This document shows, piece after piece, positions 35,245 to 45,895 of a stretch of DNA of 64,000 nucleotides. Made by a program: the position numbers and the translations under genes. The DNA is from BOG-234 sp035552355 (lineage in GTDB: Bacteria > Acidobacteriota > Terriglobia > Bryobacterales > Bryobacteraceae): assembly GCA_035552355.1 (NCBI GenBank), contig DASZLP010000289.1:7998-71997 (forward strand). The letters are read 5' to 3'. Every line of letters starts with the position of its first letter. The first letter of the stretch is position 1. The notes beneath the pieces are model-generated. The model had not been told where the DNA came from. It did not search any database and was given only the letters and a program-made list of their open reading frames with translations.

Positions 35245-36021
35245 CTACTTCCCGACCATGTGCTTCGGATCGCGGTTGTTCTCTTCGCAAATACTCTCGA
35301 TCAAATCCGTATCCGGCAGCAGCCGCCACGCCATCTTCACCGTCCACGGCTTCGCATATGCTTGCGGATCGTCGATCGTCACCTCGATATCCATGTGGCC
35401 GACGCGCGGCCGCGAGAAGCGCTCCACCACGCGCAGGTGTTCGGTCCCCGGCAGTCCTTTCATGTCGAGCCATGTTCTGCCGTTCTGCCCGATCGTCTCG
35501 ACTACGAACACGTCCTTGTCCCAGTGACCGATGGAATAACCCATCCACGTGGGCTGCGGATCTTTCGGCAGCGGCCGCCCATCCGTGAAAATCTGCCGGT
35601 AGATCGTGCGGGACTCGTGCAGCAGCAGCGTGAGATCTTCTGTCTCGACCAGCTTGAGGCCATCGGGAATATTGTCTTTTTCCGGAATGCCCGACGGCAG
35701 GCAGTAAGCGCCGGGATGGTCCTTGCCGTTATTGTCAATACGCTGGTTATAGAGGTCGCGTCCCCACGGCGTCAATGGGATTTCTTCGGGCTTGTAGTCA
35801 GCCGCGAGATTGAGCAGATACTTCGTCGGATCTTCCGGTAGCCAAAAGCCGGAAAGGTCGGGCTTGCCGTAGGTTGTGCGCGGCGCCGGCGCCTTCATGT
35901 CGACCTTGCCATCCGCCGTGCGCGGCACATGTTTCCACGGATAAGGGTCCCACTGCGCCTGGGCCGCTGTCGTGAACGCCGCAAACGAGGCAATGGCCAC
36001 GAGAGTACGTGATTTGTTCAT
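35245..36021 (-). CDS. Secreted hypothetical protein, Acidobacteria family
   Basis: A 258-residue exported protein (signal peptide MNKSRTLVAIASFAAFTTAA), with GKPDLSGFWLPEDPT, LTLLLHESRTIYRQIFTDG, MGYSIGHWDKDVFVVET, VERFSRPRVGHMDIEVTIDD and LLPDTDLIESICEEN. The beta-rich pattern recurs in the partial gene at the right window edge and the relic at 34958. I know of no assigned role. The start has GGAGG upstream; a longer open frame upstream is the shadow of the kinase gene. Confidence 0.8.
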   Translation of the reverse strand: MNKSRTLVAIASFAAFTTAAQAQWDPYPWKHVPRTADGKVDMKAPAPRTTYGKPDLSGFWLPEDPTKYLLNLAADYKPEEIPLTPWGRDLYNQRIDNNGKDHPGAYCLPSGIPEKDNIPDGLKLVETEDLTLLLHESRTIYRQIFTDGRPLPKDPQPTWMGYSIGHWDKDVFVVETIGQNGRTWLDMKGLPGTEHLRVVERFSRPRVGHMDIEVTIDDPQAYAKPWTVKMAWRLLPDTDLIESICEENNRDPKHMVGK

Positions 36022-36085
36022 GCGAATCCTCCGCCGCCGGGGGTTTCGATCAAAGCTGACGCGCCACGGCGGCTGAAAGAAGAGT

Positions 36086-37198
36086 CTACTCCTGTTTGGG
36101 CAGACTGAAGTAAAACGTCGAGCCGGCGCCGGCTTCCGACTCGACCCAGATCCTGCCGCCGTGCGCTTCGACGATCCTTCGCACGAGCGCGAGTCCGATT
36201 CCCGCGCCCGGGATGTCGTGCCCGTGCAGGCGGTTGAAGATGGTGAAGATGCGGGCGCGAAATTCGGGCTCGATACCGATGCCGTTGTCGCGCACCGCGA
36301 AGATCCAGTCATCACCCCCATCGCGCGCCGAAATGTCGATCTCCGGCGGAACACCCGGTTTCCCGTACTTGATCGCGTTACTGATCAGATTCTGGAAGAC
36401 GTATTCGAGCTGCTCGTTCGCGGTTACTACCGGAAGCGGCTGGCGCGAGGTGATGCGCGCCCGGCTCGCCTGAATGGTTGTCTCGAGGGCCGCCATCACG
36501 CGCTGGATGATTTCCTCCGGCGCCGTCGGCGATATCTTCTGGTCACCCGCGCCGGCCTGCGCATACCGCAGCAATCCATCGATGAAACCGCGCATCTTGA
36601 TCGCACCGTCGGAAATGAACTGCAGACTGTGGGCAATCTCGGGGTCCCGATTGGATTCCGGATTTTCGTCCATGCGCAGATTCAATAACTCGACGTACGA
36701 CGAAATGGTTCGCAGCGGTTCGTTGAGGTCGTGCCCGACGCGATACGTGAACCAGCGGAGCTCCTCATTCGACTTCCGCACTTCCTCTTCCGCGCGCCGC
36801 GCTCGCAGGAACGCGTTCACAGTCGCCAGCAGGACCGCCGGCTCGACCGGTTCAAGCAGATAACCGTCGGCGCCCGAATTGAGTCCGCTCACCTGGTGGT
36901 GCGTCAGTATCGACGAAGCCGAGATATGCAGAATCGTGATGGCCGAAGTCTGCGGATTATCGCGCAGCCGCCGGCAGACTTCAAAACCGTTGATATCCGG
37001 AAGATTCACGTCGAGCAGGATCAGCGGCGGTCTCTCCCGCTCGGCCATGTCGAGAGCTTCCCGGCCGGTCGAGGCTTCCATGACCCTGAACCCAGCCTGT
37101 TTGAGCAGCTTCGTACGTGCATACCGGCCCGGGACGTAATCGTCCACATTGACAATGAGCGTCTCGGCAGTGTTTGTATCGGTCATTAGTTGCGGCAT
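36086..37198 (-). CDS. Receiver-histidine kinase (REC-HisKA-HATPase)
   Basis: A 370-residue protein with an N-terminal receiver (phosphoacceptor in LILLDVNLPDINGFE) and a C-terminal kinase. The dimerisation helix has the histidine in YRVGHDLNEPLRTISSYVE, and the ATPase has FQNLISNAIKYG, RDNGIGIEP and GAGIGLALVRRIVEAHGG. The kinase half closely resembles that of the MEDS kinase at 28803. Last gene of the stress operon, six bases after the hybrid kinase, so it may pass on or drain its phosphate. A start at MTDTNTAE four codons later is equally possible. Confidence 0.9.
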   Translation of the reverse strand: MPQLMTDTNTAETLIVNVDDYVPGRYARTKLLKQAGFRVMEASTGREALDMAERERPPLILLDVNLPDINGFEVCRRLRDNPQTSAITILHISASSILTHHQVSGLNSGADGYLLEPVEPAVLLATVNAFLRARRAEEEVRKSNEELRWFTYRVGHDLNEPLRTISSYVELLNLRMDENPESNRDPEIAHSLQFISDGAIKMRGFIDGLLRYAQAGAGDQKISPTAPEEIIQRVMAALETTIQASRARITSRQPLPVVTANEQLEYVFQNLISNAIKYGKPGVPPEIDISARDGGDDWIFAVRDNGIGIEPEFRARIFTIFNRLHGHDIPGAGIGLALVRRIVEAHGGRIWVESEAGAGSTFYFSLPKQE

Positions 37199-37204
37199 AT
37201 GGGT

Positions 37205-39418
37205 TTATCCGGCATCGGGTTGCCCAGCGTAGTTGCCCGGCGCGACATCATTCAGCAACGCTGAGTTTACACCCGCGCGCTCCCGGCTGCGGCGCACCGC
37301 CTCGCCAAGAATCGATGAGCTTAGTTTGTCTTTGCGAATGATATCGGCGCCCCGGTTCACCAGGCGCTGGCGGTCCGATTCCTGCAGGCTGCGGGAGGTT
37401 ACGATCACGACCGGAATATTGCCGGTCTCCGGTTTCCCCTTCAGTTGGTCGAGCACTTCAAATCCTGTCATGTCCGGCATACTCAGATCCAGAAAAATGA
37501 GGTCCGGATGGCTCGCGGCAGCCCGCATAATGCCGGGCAGCCCCGCGCTCTCTTCGATGATCATGACCGGCAGGTTCCGCAGGTGTTGCCGCAGCAGATA
37601 CCGGTCCACATCGTTATCGTCGATGATCAGCACACGGGTCAGGCTGGCATCGCCGGTCAGGGCCGCTAATTGATTCAGAAGGTCGGCCCGCTCGATGGGT
37701 TTTACGAGGTATGCGTCAGCACCCAGATGAAAACCCTTCGCCTGCTCCTCGATCGTGCTGGCCACGATGATGGGCACGGCGCGCGTCCGCGGATCTTTCT
37801 TGAGCGAGGCCATCAGTCCCCACGTGTCCTCTGAACGCAATACGATGTCGAGAATAATCGCGCAGGGCCACGATTTTTCTGAAACTTCGATGTGCTCCAG
37901 CGCTTTCTCCGCTTCGCGGGTGGTGGCCGCCGCGACCATTCGGAAACCGGAGTCCCGGAAATAACTCTGGTACGTCAGGATGCTCTCCGGATTATCTTCG
38001 ATCACCAGCACCGGCCGGCCGGAAGAAGAATCGAGCGCCGTCCCCGGCGGCAGTTCGGCGTCGCGAGCAGGTGCCGAATCCGGAAATATCCTTGGGATGC
38101 GGAGAGTAAACGTTGACCCCCGCCCTGGCTCGCTCTGCAATTCCACCGAGCCTCCAAGGAACGTCGCCAGCTTTTTCGAAAGCGGCAGCCCCAGGCCCGT
38201 GCCCTTGAAGCGGCGCTGAATCGGGTGCTCGATCTGGACGAAATCCTGAAAGATCAGCTCCTGGTCGGCCGGGGCGATGCCGATACCCGTATCCGCCACC
38301 GACAGCAGAACTTCGTCATCACCGGCCATCCGGGCGCAAACACGCACCTCGCCCCGCTCGGTAAATTTCAGGGCGTTCGAAATAAAGTTGCGCAACACCT
38401 GCGACGTCTTGCCTTCATCGGTGAACAGCGGCGGGATACCGTCCGCCTCCTCGAAAACCAGGTCGACGGATTGATTCAGCAGCAGCGGACGCAGCATGCC
38501 GCGCAGAGCCGCGAACAAGTTGGAGACTTCGAACTCGATCGGCCGCGCGTCGAGTTTCCCCGCTTCGACCTTGGCGAGATCGAGAAGATCGTTGACAAGC
38601 TCGAGCAGGTCCTGCGCGGCCCGGCGAATATAGGCCACCTGCTGCGACTGTTCGCCGGTCAGCGGCCCGTCCGAGAGGTTGGCCAGCAACCCCGTCAGCG
38701 CCATGATCGAGTTGAGCGGCGAGCGGAATTCGTGACTCATGTTCGAAAGGAATTTCGATTTCAGATCGTCAGCCCGGCGCAGATGATCGGCCTTCTCTTC
38801 GAGTTCGGCGTAGAGCGCGACCACGCCGCGGTTGGTATCTTCGAGCTCGCGGTTGAGGCGCGTGAGCTCGTGCTGGCGCGTGCGGATCTCCTCCAGCGCC
38901 CGCACGAGTTCCTGGTTCTGGTGCTGCAGCTCCTGAATTGCGTCCTGCGGACGTTCGCGCGCGAGAGCGGTGGTGAGCGCCGGCACATTCTCGTCAGAGA
39001 AGAGCGGCGATCGCCGCGGGATCAGTTTTGTGAGAACGACTTCCGTCCCGATGCCGGCGGCGGTGTTGATCTGGAATTGATCCATCAGCCGCCGCGCGCC
39101 GATCACCCCGAGACCCATCCCGGTCGGTGACTCGTAGCGGCCTTCGAGAATCGTGTCCAGATCGCGAATGCCGGGCCCGTGGTCGGTCACACGGATGACG
39201 AAAAGCTGCGGCCGCGCGCGGCCCTCGACGGCGAATTCGATCTTGCCGCCATTTGCGTAGTTAAAGGCGTTACGGGCGATTTCCGATACGGCGGTCGAGA
39301 TGCGGGTCTGGTCCTGGCTGTCGAAGCCGAGGAGCTTCGCGACCTGGCGGGCACGCTGGCGGGCATGCACCGTGTCCTGTTCGTAGCGAATGTCGGCGGA
39401 GAGGATCGGAAGCTTCAT
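37205..39418 (-). CDS. Hybrid histidine kinase with N-terminal RsbT-like ATPase and two receivers
   Basis: A 737-residue protein. Residues 1-135 form an RsbT-like GHKL ATPase (STAVSEIARNAFNYANGG; DHGPGIRDL; PTGMGLGVIGARRLMDQF). A coiled coil covers about 155-220. A HisKA/HATPase core follows with H229 in NMSHEFRSPLNS, SNALKFTERG and GTGLGLPLSKKL. Receiver 1 (about 469-590, D524) and receiver 2 (about 594-715, D644) end it. Start is the ATG of MKLPILSADIRYE. The RsbT-like head sits on a phosphorelay kinase, tying partner switching to two-component signalling. Confidence 0.9.
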   Translation of the reverse strand: MKLPILSADIRYEQDTVHARQRARQVAKLLGFDSQDQTRISTAVSEIARNAFNYANGGKIEFAVEGRARPQLFVIRVTDHGPGIRDLDTILEGRYESPTGMGLGVIGARRLMDQFQINTAAGIGTEVVLTKLIPRRSPLFSDENVPALTTALARERPQDAIQELQHQNQELVRALEEIRTRQHELTRLNRELEDTNRGVVALYAELEEKADHLRRADDLKSKFLSNMSHEFRSPLNSIMALTGLLANLSDGPLTGEQSQQVAYIRRAAQDLLELVNDLLDLAKVEAGKLDARPIEFEVSNLFAALRGMLRPLLLNQSVDLVFEEADGIPPLFTDEGKTSQVLRNFISNALKFTERGEVRVCARMAGDDEVLLSVADTGIGIAPADQELIFQDFVQIEHPIQRRFKGTGLGLPLSKKLATFLGGSVELQSEPGRGSTFTLRIPRIFPDSAPARDAELPPGTALDSSSGRPVLVIEDNPESILTYQSYFRDSGFRMVAAATTREAEKALEHIEVSEKSWPCAIILDIVLRSEDTWGLMASLKKDPRTRAVPIIVASTIEEQAKGFHLGADAYLVKPIERADLLNQLAALTGDASLTRVLIIDDNDVDRYLLRQHLRNLPVMIIEESAGLPGIMRAAASHPDLIFLDLSMPDMTGFEVLDQLKGKPETGNIPVVIVTSRSLQESDRQRLVNRGADIIRKDKLSSSILGEAVRRSRERAGVNSALLNDVAPGNYAGQPDAG

Positions 39419-39536
39419 GGCAGCCTGCCTTCGGGACCACGCAGGATCGAAAAAATCGGCCGGGCGCGGCGGGCGAGAGCGGCCGCGCCACCGGGCTGGC
39501 GGGTACTTTTCACGAAATTTCGCGGGCCGCGGGTCT

Positions 39537-40577
39537 TCATGCCGCCTTCGCAATCACGATCGTCGCGTCATCGTGCCCGCGCGCAAAATCGCGATAGAGC
39601 ACGCCGGCAATCAGCGCGGGATCGCGCTGCGCCAGCGCCGGCTGCGATTCGAGTCCCGTGCCGGTTGCCAGACCGTCTGAATGCATCACTAACAATCCAC
39701 CGGCGGGCCATGGATAAGTGAACTCTTTGATCCTCCCTGCCGTATGCCCAGCCGTGCCATTAGCGGAAACAAGGTGCTGGCTGCGCTCGGAACCCGCAAA
39801 GATTTGGGCCGACACATTGCCCAGTCCGGAGTATACGAGCAGACCGCGATCCAGGTCGATTCGCGCCACCGAAACCGCCGCTCCGCGCAACCCGCGCAAC
39901 GCGCGGTGCACCAGGTCGATCAGAGCGCCCGGCATCTGGCCGCGGTGATTGCGCAGAATCCGAATCGCCTCCCGGGATGCCTGGCTGGCCTCGTAACCAT
40001 GCCCAAGACCATCGGCCACCATGATGGTGAACAGGTCGCCACTGCCTTCGATCGCCCACGCATCCCCGCAAAACTCTTCGCCCCGCTTGGCCGTGGTGAC
40101 GGCCCCCGCATGCAGCCGCGCGTGCGCGTCCACCGGCGTTCGACCCACCGGCCAGCGTGCCAGAATTGCCGTTCCCGCTCCCGCGACGGAATAAAAGTCC
40201 GATTCATGCGCAAGCCGCCGGATCGCCCCCAGCCCCTGTCCTGGGGAACTGCCCGTAGAATATCCATCCTCGATACAGCGCTCCATGTCGCGCATGCCGG
40301 GGCCGCGATCGAGCGACAGCACCTCGAGCCGCGCATTCCCGTCGATTGCCGGCTCGTTGATGGAAAGCAGAATCTCGCCCCCGCCCGCATGTTTCAAAAT
40401 GTTCGTGCAGGCTTCGGTGATCACGATTGCGATCTCGCCCGCGCGGGTCTCGTCGAACCCCGCGTCGGCGGCCATCCACATCCCCAGACGGCGCGCCTCC
40501 GCGGTCTGAGTAGGTTCTTCGATCGCGATACGCACTGCCTGACCCGGCACTCCCTGTCCCAACTGGCAATTCCTCAT
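39537..40577 (-). CDS. GHKL ATPase fused to PP2C/SpoIIE-type phosphatase (RsbX-like)
   Basis: A 346-residue fusion. Residues about 10-125 are an RsbT/RsbW-like ATPase (EIAIVITEACTNILKHAGGG; DRGPGMRD; GQGLGAIRRLAHESDF). Residues about 140-346 are a PP2C phosphatase with metal ligands in EEFCGDAW and MVADGLGHGYEA and a final GHDDATIVIA. In stressosomes RsbX of this type resets RsbR and RsbS by removing phosphate. The ATG overlaps the RsbT stop as ATGA. Confidence 0.9.
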   Translation of the reverse strand: MRNCQLGQGVPGQAVRIAIEEPTQTAEARRLGMWMAADAGFDETRAGEIAIVITEACTNILKHAGGGEILLSINEPAIDGNARLEVLSLDRGPGMRDMERCIEDGYSTGSSPGQGLGAIRRLAHESDFYSVAGAGTAILARWPVGRTPVDAHARLHAGAVTTAKRGEEFCGDAWAIEGSGDLFTIMVADGLGHGYEASQASREAIRILRNHRGQMPGALIDLVHRALRGLRGAAVSVARIDLDRGLLVYSGLGNVSAQIFAGSERSQHLVSANGTAGHTAGRIKEFTYPWPAGGLLVMHSDGLATGTGLESQPALAQRDPALIAGVLYRDFARGHDDATIVIAKAA

Positions 40578-40978
40578 TTCCATCTCAATATGGAGACTGT
40601 CGTGCCAACACCCACTTCGGATTTGATCTCGAACTCGTGCGAAAGCCTCTTCGCGCCGCTCAGCCCGAGGCCCATGCCATTGCCCGAAGTGTAACCATCC
40701 CGCATGGCGAGCCCAAGGTCAGCAATTCCTGGGCCACTGTCGTCGAACGTGAGTCGAATCCCTGGCTTGATGCCATTCTCCACGATCTCAACCCGAGCCT
40801 TTCCTCCGCCACCGTGGTCGAGTGTGTTGCGGGCGAGTTCGCTCGCCGCTGTGACGAATTTCGTTTGATCGATCAGCCCAAAACCGATCGCGACCGCCTG
40901 TTTGCGGACAGCCTGCCGGACCGCGACAATGTCTTCGGATGACCGGATATCGAACGACTCGGAGCTAAGGGTTCGCAT
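40574..40978 (-). CDS. rsbT: RsbT-like serine/threonine kinase (anti-sigma regulatory type)
   Basis: A 134-residue GHKL kinase. The N box is ASELARNTLDHGGGG, the G1 box DDSGPGIADL, and the G2 box GNGMGLGLSGAKRL. In Bacillus RsbT is held by the stressosome, phosphorylates RsbR and RsbS on stress, then leaves to activate a downstream phosphatase. It overlaps rsbS by 14 bases and the phosphatase gene by four. Confidence 0.92.
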   Translation of the reverse strand: MRTLSSESFDIRSSEDIVAVRQAVRKQAVAIGFGLIDQTKFVTAASELARNTLDHGGGGKARVEIVENGIKPGIRLTFDDSGPGIADLGLAMRDGYTSGNGMGLGLSGAKRLSHEFEIKSEVGVGTTVSILRWK

Positions 40979-41351
40979 CGACGATGTCTTGCGTTTCGGA
41001 AAGGGCAGCCTGCAGGACCGCCATCCCTTTTTCGACGTCGAGAGCCGTCCGGATTCCCCTCAATGAAAGCCCCAGTTCAACCAGCGTGATCGCCACCGAC
41101 GGCTGCATCCCGACTACGACCGTGTGGGCATCCAGCAGGTTCGCCATGGATGCGATCGTTCCCAGCATGCGCCCGATGAAGGAATCCACCATCTCCAGGG
41201 CCGAAATGTCGATCAAAACGCCGCGCGAGCGGTGCCGCACGATCTGGGCGGTGAGATCGTCCTGCAGGGCGAGAGCAAGACGATCGTGCATATCCACCTG
41301 AATGGTGACGAGCAGGAACTCGCCCATCTTCAAAATTGGAATTCTGTCCAC
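40965..41351 (-). CDS. rsbS: RsbS-like STAS protein of the stressosome
   Basis: A 128-residue single STAS domain. VLIDISALEMVDSFIGRML contains S57, matching the serine phosphorylated by RsbT in Bacillus RsbS (S59). VVVGMQPSVAITLVELGLSL is the typical second half. Together with RsbR it builds the stressosome core and holds RsbT. It lies three bases after rsbR and overlaps rsbT. Confidence 0.93.
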   Translation of the reverse strand: MDRIPILKMGEFLLVTIQVDMHDRLALALQDDLTAQIVRHRSRGVLIDISALEMVDSFIGRMLGTIASMANLLDAHTVVVGMQPSVAITLVELGLSLRGIRTALDVEKGMAVLQAALSETQDIVDANP

Positions 41352-41354
41352 GGT

Positions 41355-42236
41355 TTACCGCGCTCCGGCTTCGTTCGCTTTCTCGCCCTGCGTGAGCTTA
41401 TGCCCGCCTCGCTTGAGCGCTATCGCGAACGCATCGGCCAGGGTGGCTTTGGTGGTGACCTCCGACAGGTCGACGCCGAGGTGAATGATCGTCTGCGCGA
41501 TCTGCGGACGAATACCGCTGATCAGGCAATCGGCCCCCATCAGCCGCGCCGCGGCCACCGTCTTCAGCAGATGCTGCGCCACCAGGGTATCCACTACGGG
41601 CACGCCGGTGATATCGATGATCGCGAAGTCGGATCGAGTCTGCACGATGGCTTCGAGCAGATTCTGCATGACGATCTGGGTGCGCGCGCTGTCCAGCGTG
41701 CCGATCAGCGGAAGCGCGAGGATGTTGTCCCAGAGGCGCACCACCGGCGTCGAAAGCTCGATCATTTCCTGCTGCTGTCGCGAAATCAGTTCCTCGCGCG
41801 TGCGCTGGAACGCCTCCATCGTCAGCAATCCCAGTTTGTCGATCAGATTCGTGGCCAGCCAGAGGGCATCCAGAAAGGCTTCGGGTTTGCTTTTCAGATC
41901 GGTCTGCAGCGCCGAAAATAGTGGCTCTTTCAATGAAAAGACGAATGACGCAGTTTCAGTGGGCGAATATCCGGCTTTGGCTCGCCTGGAGGAAAGCCGC
42001 GCCAGCAACTCGTTCATTTGCGACCAGGCAGGCAGACTCAGATCGTCGGATGCTCCCGACCGCAGCGCTGTTTGGAAGGCAGTCATGAATTCCTGCGAAT
42101 CGCGCTTTATCTCCTGCTGCTCGGAGGCGGATCTGCGCTGACCGCTTTTCGACTGGATGTCCAGCCAGTCTTTCATGATTTGCGGTTCGCGCGTGGCGAA
42201 CACTTCGGAAAAGGCGTTGTTTGCTGCGGGGGTCAA
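41355..42236 (-). CDS. rsbR: RsbR-like stressosome sensor, STAS domain with N-terminal helical domain
   Basis: A 293-residue protein. The first 150 residues are all-helical (RsbRD-like, no heme ligand evident), then a linker helix and a STAS domain with IIDITGVPVVDTLVAQHL. S183 and T217, 34 residues apart, fall where Bacillus RsbRA has its phosphorylated T171 and T205 (alignment by eye). Start is TTG with AAGGAG five bases before it, and a TATAAT lies further upstream. First gene of the rsbR-S-T-X-kinase operon. Confidence 0.92.
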   Translation of the reverse strand: MTPAANNAFSEVFATREPQIMKDWLDIQSKSGQRRSASEQQEIKRDSQEFMTAFQTALRSGASDDLSLPAWSQMNELLARLSSRRAKAGYSPTETASFVFSLKEPLFSALQTDLKSKPEAFLDALWLATNLIDKLGLLTMEAFQRTREELISRQQQEMIELSTPVVRLWDNILALPLIGTLDSARTQIVMQNLLEAIVQTRSDFAIIDITGVPVVDTLVAQHLLKTVAAARLMGADCLISGIRPQIAQTIIHLGVDLSEVTTKATLADAFAIALKRGGHKLTQGEKANEAGAR

Positions 42237-42282
42237 GTAGGCTCCTTAAAAAATTGTCGGGGACAACTGGGGGGTTAGTGGA

Positions 42283-42288
42283 ATTATA
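42283..42288 (-). promoter_or_regulatory. Perfect TATAAT -10 element before rsbR
   Basis: Minus-strand TATAAT about 46 bases before the TTG start of rsbR. At the expected distance upstream the sequence is GGATTT, a poor -35, so activity may depend on an activator or an alternative sigma factor. It would drive the whole stress operon. Confidence 0.45.
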
Positions 42289-42401
42289 GCTTCGCGTGTG
42301 CGGTAAAATCCGGGTGAAACATGCCATTTGAGCGTCCTTCTGCACTACTTCTATAGACACGGTGCGGTTTTGCACCGAAAGACATAAAAGATAAATTAAG
42401 A

Positions 42402-43769
<1,368 letters not shown>

Positions 43770-43794
43770 GCCGTGCTCTCCTGTAATTGAGACT

Positions 43795-45840
43795 ATGCAT
43801 GCCAATCGCCTGATTCAAGAGAAAAGCCCGTATCTCCTGCAGCACGCGCACAATCCGGTCGATTGGTTTCCTTGGGGCGAGGAAGCGTTCGAAAAAGCAC
43901 GGCGCGAGGAGAAACCCATCTTCCTCTCGATCGGCTACTCCACCTGCCACTGGTGCCACGTGATGGAGCACGAGTCGTTCGAGAACGAAGAAATCGCCGC
44001 GCTCGTGAACAAGTGGTTTGTCGCCATCAAAGTCGATCGCGAAGAAAGGCCGGATATCGACCGCATCTACATGCATTACGTGCAGGCGACGACGGGCGGC
44101 GGGGGATGGCCGATGTCCGTCTGGCTCACACCCGATCTGAAGCCTTTCGTCGGCGGCACCTACTTTCCGCCCGACAACCGCTACGGGCGCGCCGGGTTTC
44201 CCGTCATCCTCGAACGCATCGCCGACGCATGGCGCACCGATCGCGAAAAGATCCTGGCCTCCAGTTCGAACATGATGGAACAACTGCGCGCGCAGGCCGC
44301 GGCGGAAGGCCAGGGCACTGCCAGCATCGACAGCGCGACGCTCGACAGCGCCTTCAATCAGTTCCGGCGCGCCTTCGATTCGCGGCTTGGTGGATTCGGC
44401 GCCGCGCCCAAATTCCCGCGTCCATCAGTGCACAATTTCCTGCTGCGCTACTGGAAGCGCACCGGCAACGAAGAAGCACGCGACATGGTGGTCGAAACGC
44501 TGCTCGCGATGGAAAAGGGCGGCATGCATGACCAGCTCGGCGGAGGCTTCCACCGCTACTCGGTCGACGAATACTGGTTCGTCCCGCATTTCGAAAAGAT
44601 GCTCTACGATCAGGCCCAGCTCGCGATTTCGTATCTCGAAGCCTTCCAGATCACGCATCACGAAACTCTCGCGCGGGCGGCGCGCCGGACACTTGACTAC
44701 GTGATCCGCGACATGACCGCCCCCGAAGGCGGCTTTTATTCGGCGGAAGATGCCGACAGCGCTCCCGATCCGGCGCATCCCGAAAAGAAGAGCGAAGGCG
44801 CGTTCTATATCTGGTCGGCGAAGGAAGTCGCGGACCTGCTCGGCGAAGAGCGCTCGCGGATTTTCGCGCACCGGTACGGCATGGAGCCGAACGGTAATGT
44901 CGACAACGATCCGCATCACGAATTCACCGGCCGCAACATTCTGTTTCAGGCGCATGAACCGGGCGAGGATTCAGCCGCACTGACGCAATCGGAAAAGATC
45001 CTGTTCGATGCGCGCGCGAAAAGGCCGCGCCCTCACCTTGACGACAAAGTGCTTACTTCCTGGAACGGACTGATGATTTCCGCGTTCGCCAAAGCGGCGG
45101 CGATTCTGGATGAACCGCGATACGCGCAAGCGGCCAGGCGATCCGCGGATTTCCTGCTGGACCGCATGCGCAATCCGGATGGCACGCTGCTGCGCCGCTA
45201 CCGGGGCGGCGATGCCGCGATTCCCGGCATGCTTGACGACTACGCTTTCCTCGCGCAGGGTCTCGTCGATCTTTATGAATCCACCTTCGAGTTTCGCTAT
45301 CTTGACGCTGCGGTTGCGATCACCGAAAAACACCAGGAGCTTCTCGAAGACGAGCGCGGCGGATTCTTCGCCTCGGCCCACGAAGACACATCCCGGTTGC
45401 TGCGGATTAAAGACGATTACGACGGTGCCGAGCCATCCGGTAATTCCGTGGCCCTGATGAACCTGCTGCGCCTCTACCGCATTACCAACCGCATCGAATT
45501 CAACGATTCCGCCCGCCGGCTGCTCACGGCATTTCAGCCCAGGATCACGGCGATTCCCTCCGGCATGCCCCAGATGCTGGCTGCCGTCGAGTTCGACCTC
45601 GCGCCCCGGCGGGAGATTGTCGTCGCCGGCCCCGCGCAAGGCGAAATGATCCGGCTGCTTTGGGAGAATTTCGATCCGTATCGAATCCTTTTGCACGCGA
45701 GCCCGGAGATCTCCGCATGGAACCCTGCCATCGCCGCCATGCGGCCGAACGCAGGCGATACCACCGTTTACGTTTGCGAAGACTTCACCTGCCGGCAACC
45801 CGTGACGAGGGCCGAAGACCTCCGGAGATTGCTAAGATAG
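43795..45840 (+). CDS. Thioredoxin domain protein, YyaL/SPATA20 family
   Basis: A 681-residue cytosolic protein. Residues 1-160 are the DUF255 thioredoxin-like domain with C-H-W-C in YSTCHWCHVMEHESF and WPMSVWLTPDLKPF; the rest is an (alpha/alpha)6 barrel resembling N-acyl-glucosamine epimerases (GGMHDQLGGGFHRYSVDEYW; YSAEDADS; DDYAFLAQGL). The family is conserved from bacteria to mammals but its reaction is unknown. The start MHANRLIQEKSPYLLQHA is standard; a 24-codon extension upstream crosses fumC's start region. Confidence 0.93.
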   Translation: MHANRLIQEKSPYLLQHAHNPVDWFPWGEEAFEKARREEKPIFLSIGYSTCHWCHVMEHESFENEEIAALVNKWFVAIKVDREERPDIDRIYMHYVQATTGGGGWPMSVWLTPDLKPFVGGTYFPPDNRYGRAGFPVILERIADAWRTDREKILASSSNMMEQLRAQAAAEGQGTASIDSATLDSAFNQFRRAFDSRLGGFGAAPKFPRPSVHNFLLRYWKRTGNEEARDMVVETLLAMEKGGMHDQLGGGFHRYSVDEYWFVPHFEKMLYDQAQLAISYLEAFQITHHETLARAARRTLDYVIRDMTAPEGGFYSAEDADSAPDPAHPEKKSEGAFYIWSAKEVADLLGEERSRIFAHRYGMEPNGNVDNDPHHEFTGRNILFQAHEPGEDSAALTQSEKILFDARAKRPRPHLDDKVLTSWNGLMISAFAKAAAILDEPRYAQAARRSADFLLDRMRNPDGTLLRRYRGGDAAIPGMLDDYAFLAQGLVDLYESTFEFRYLDAAVAITEKHQELLEDERGGFFASAHEDTSRLLRIKDDYDGAEPSGNSVALMNLLRLYRITNRIEFNDSARRLLTAFQPRITAIPSGMPQMLAAVEFDLAPRREIVVAGPAQGEMIRLLWENFDPYRILLHASPEISAWNPAIAAMRPNAGDTTVYVCEDFTCRQPVTRAEDLRRLLR

Positions 45841-45895
45841 TCTCTTCGCACCGCACTCACTTCGCAGTAAAATTCACTCATCATAGGAGAAACGC

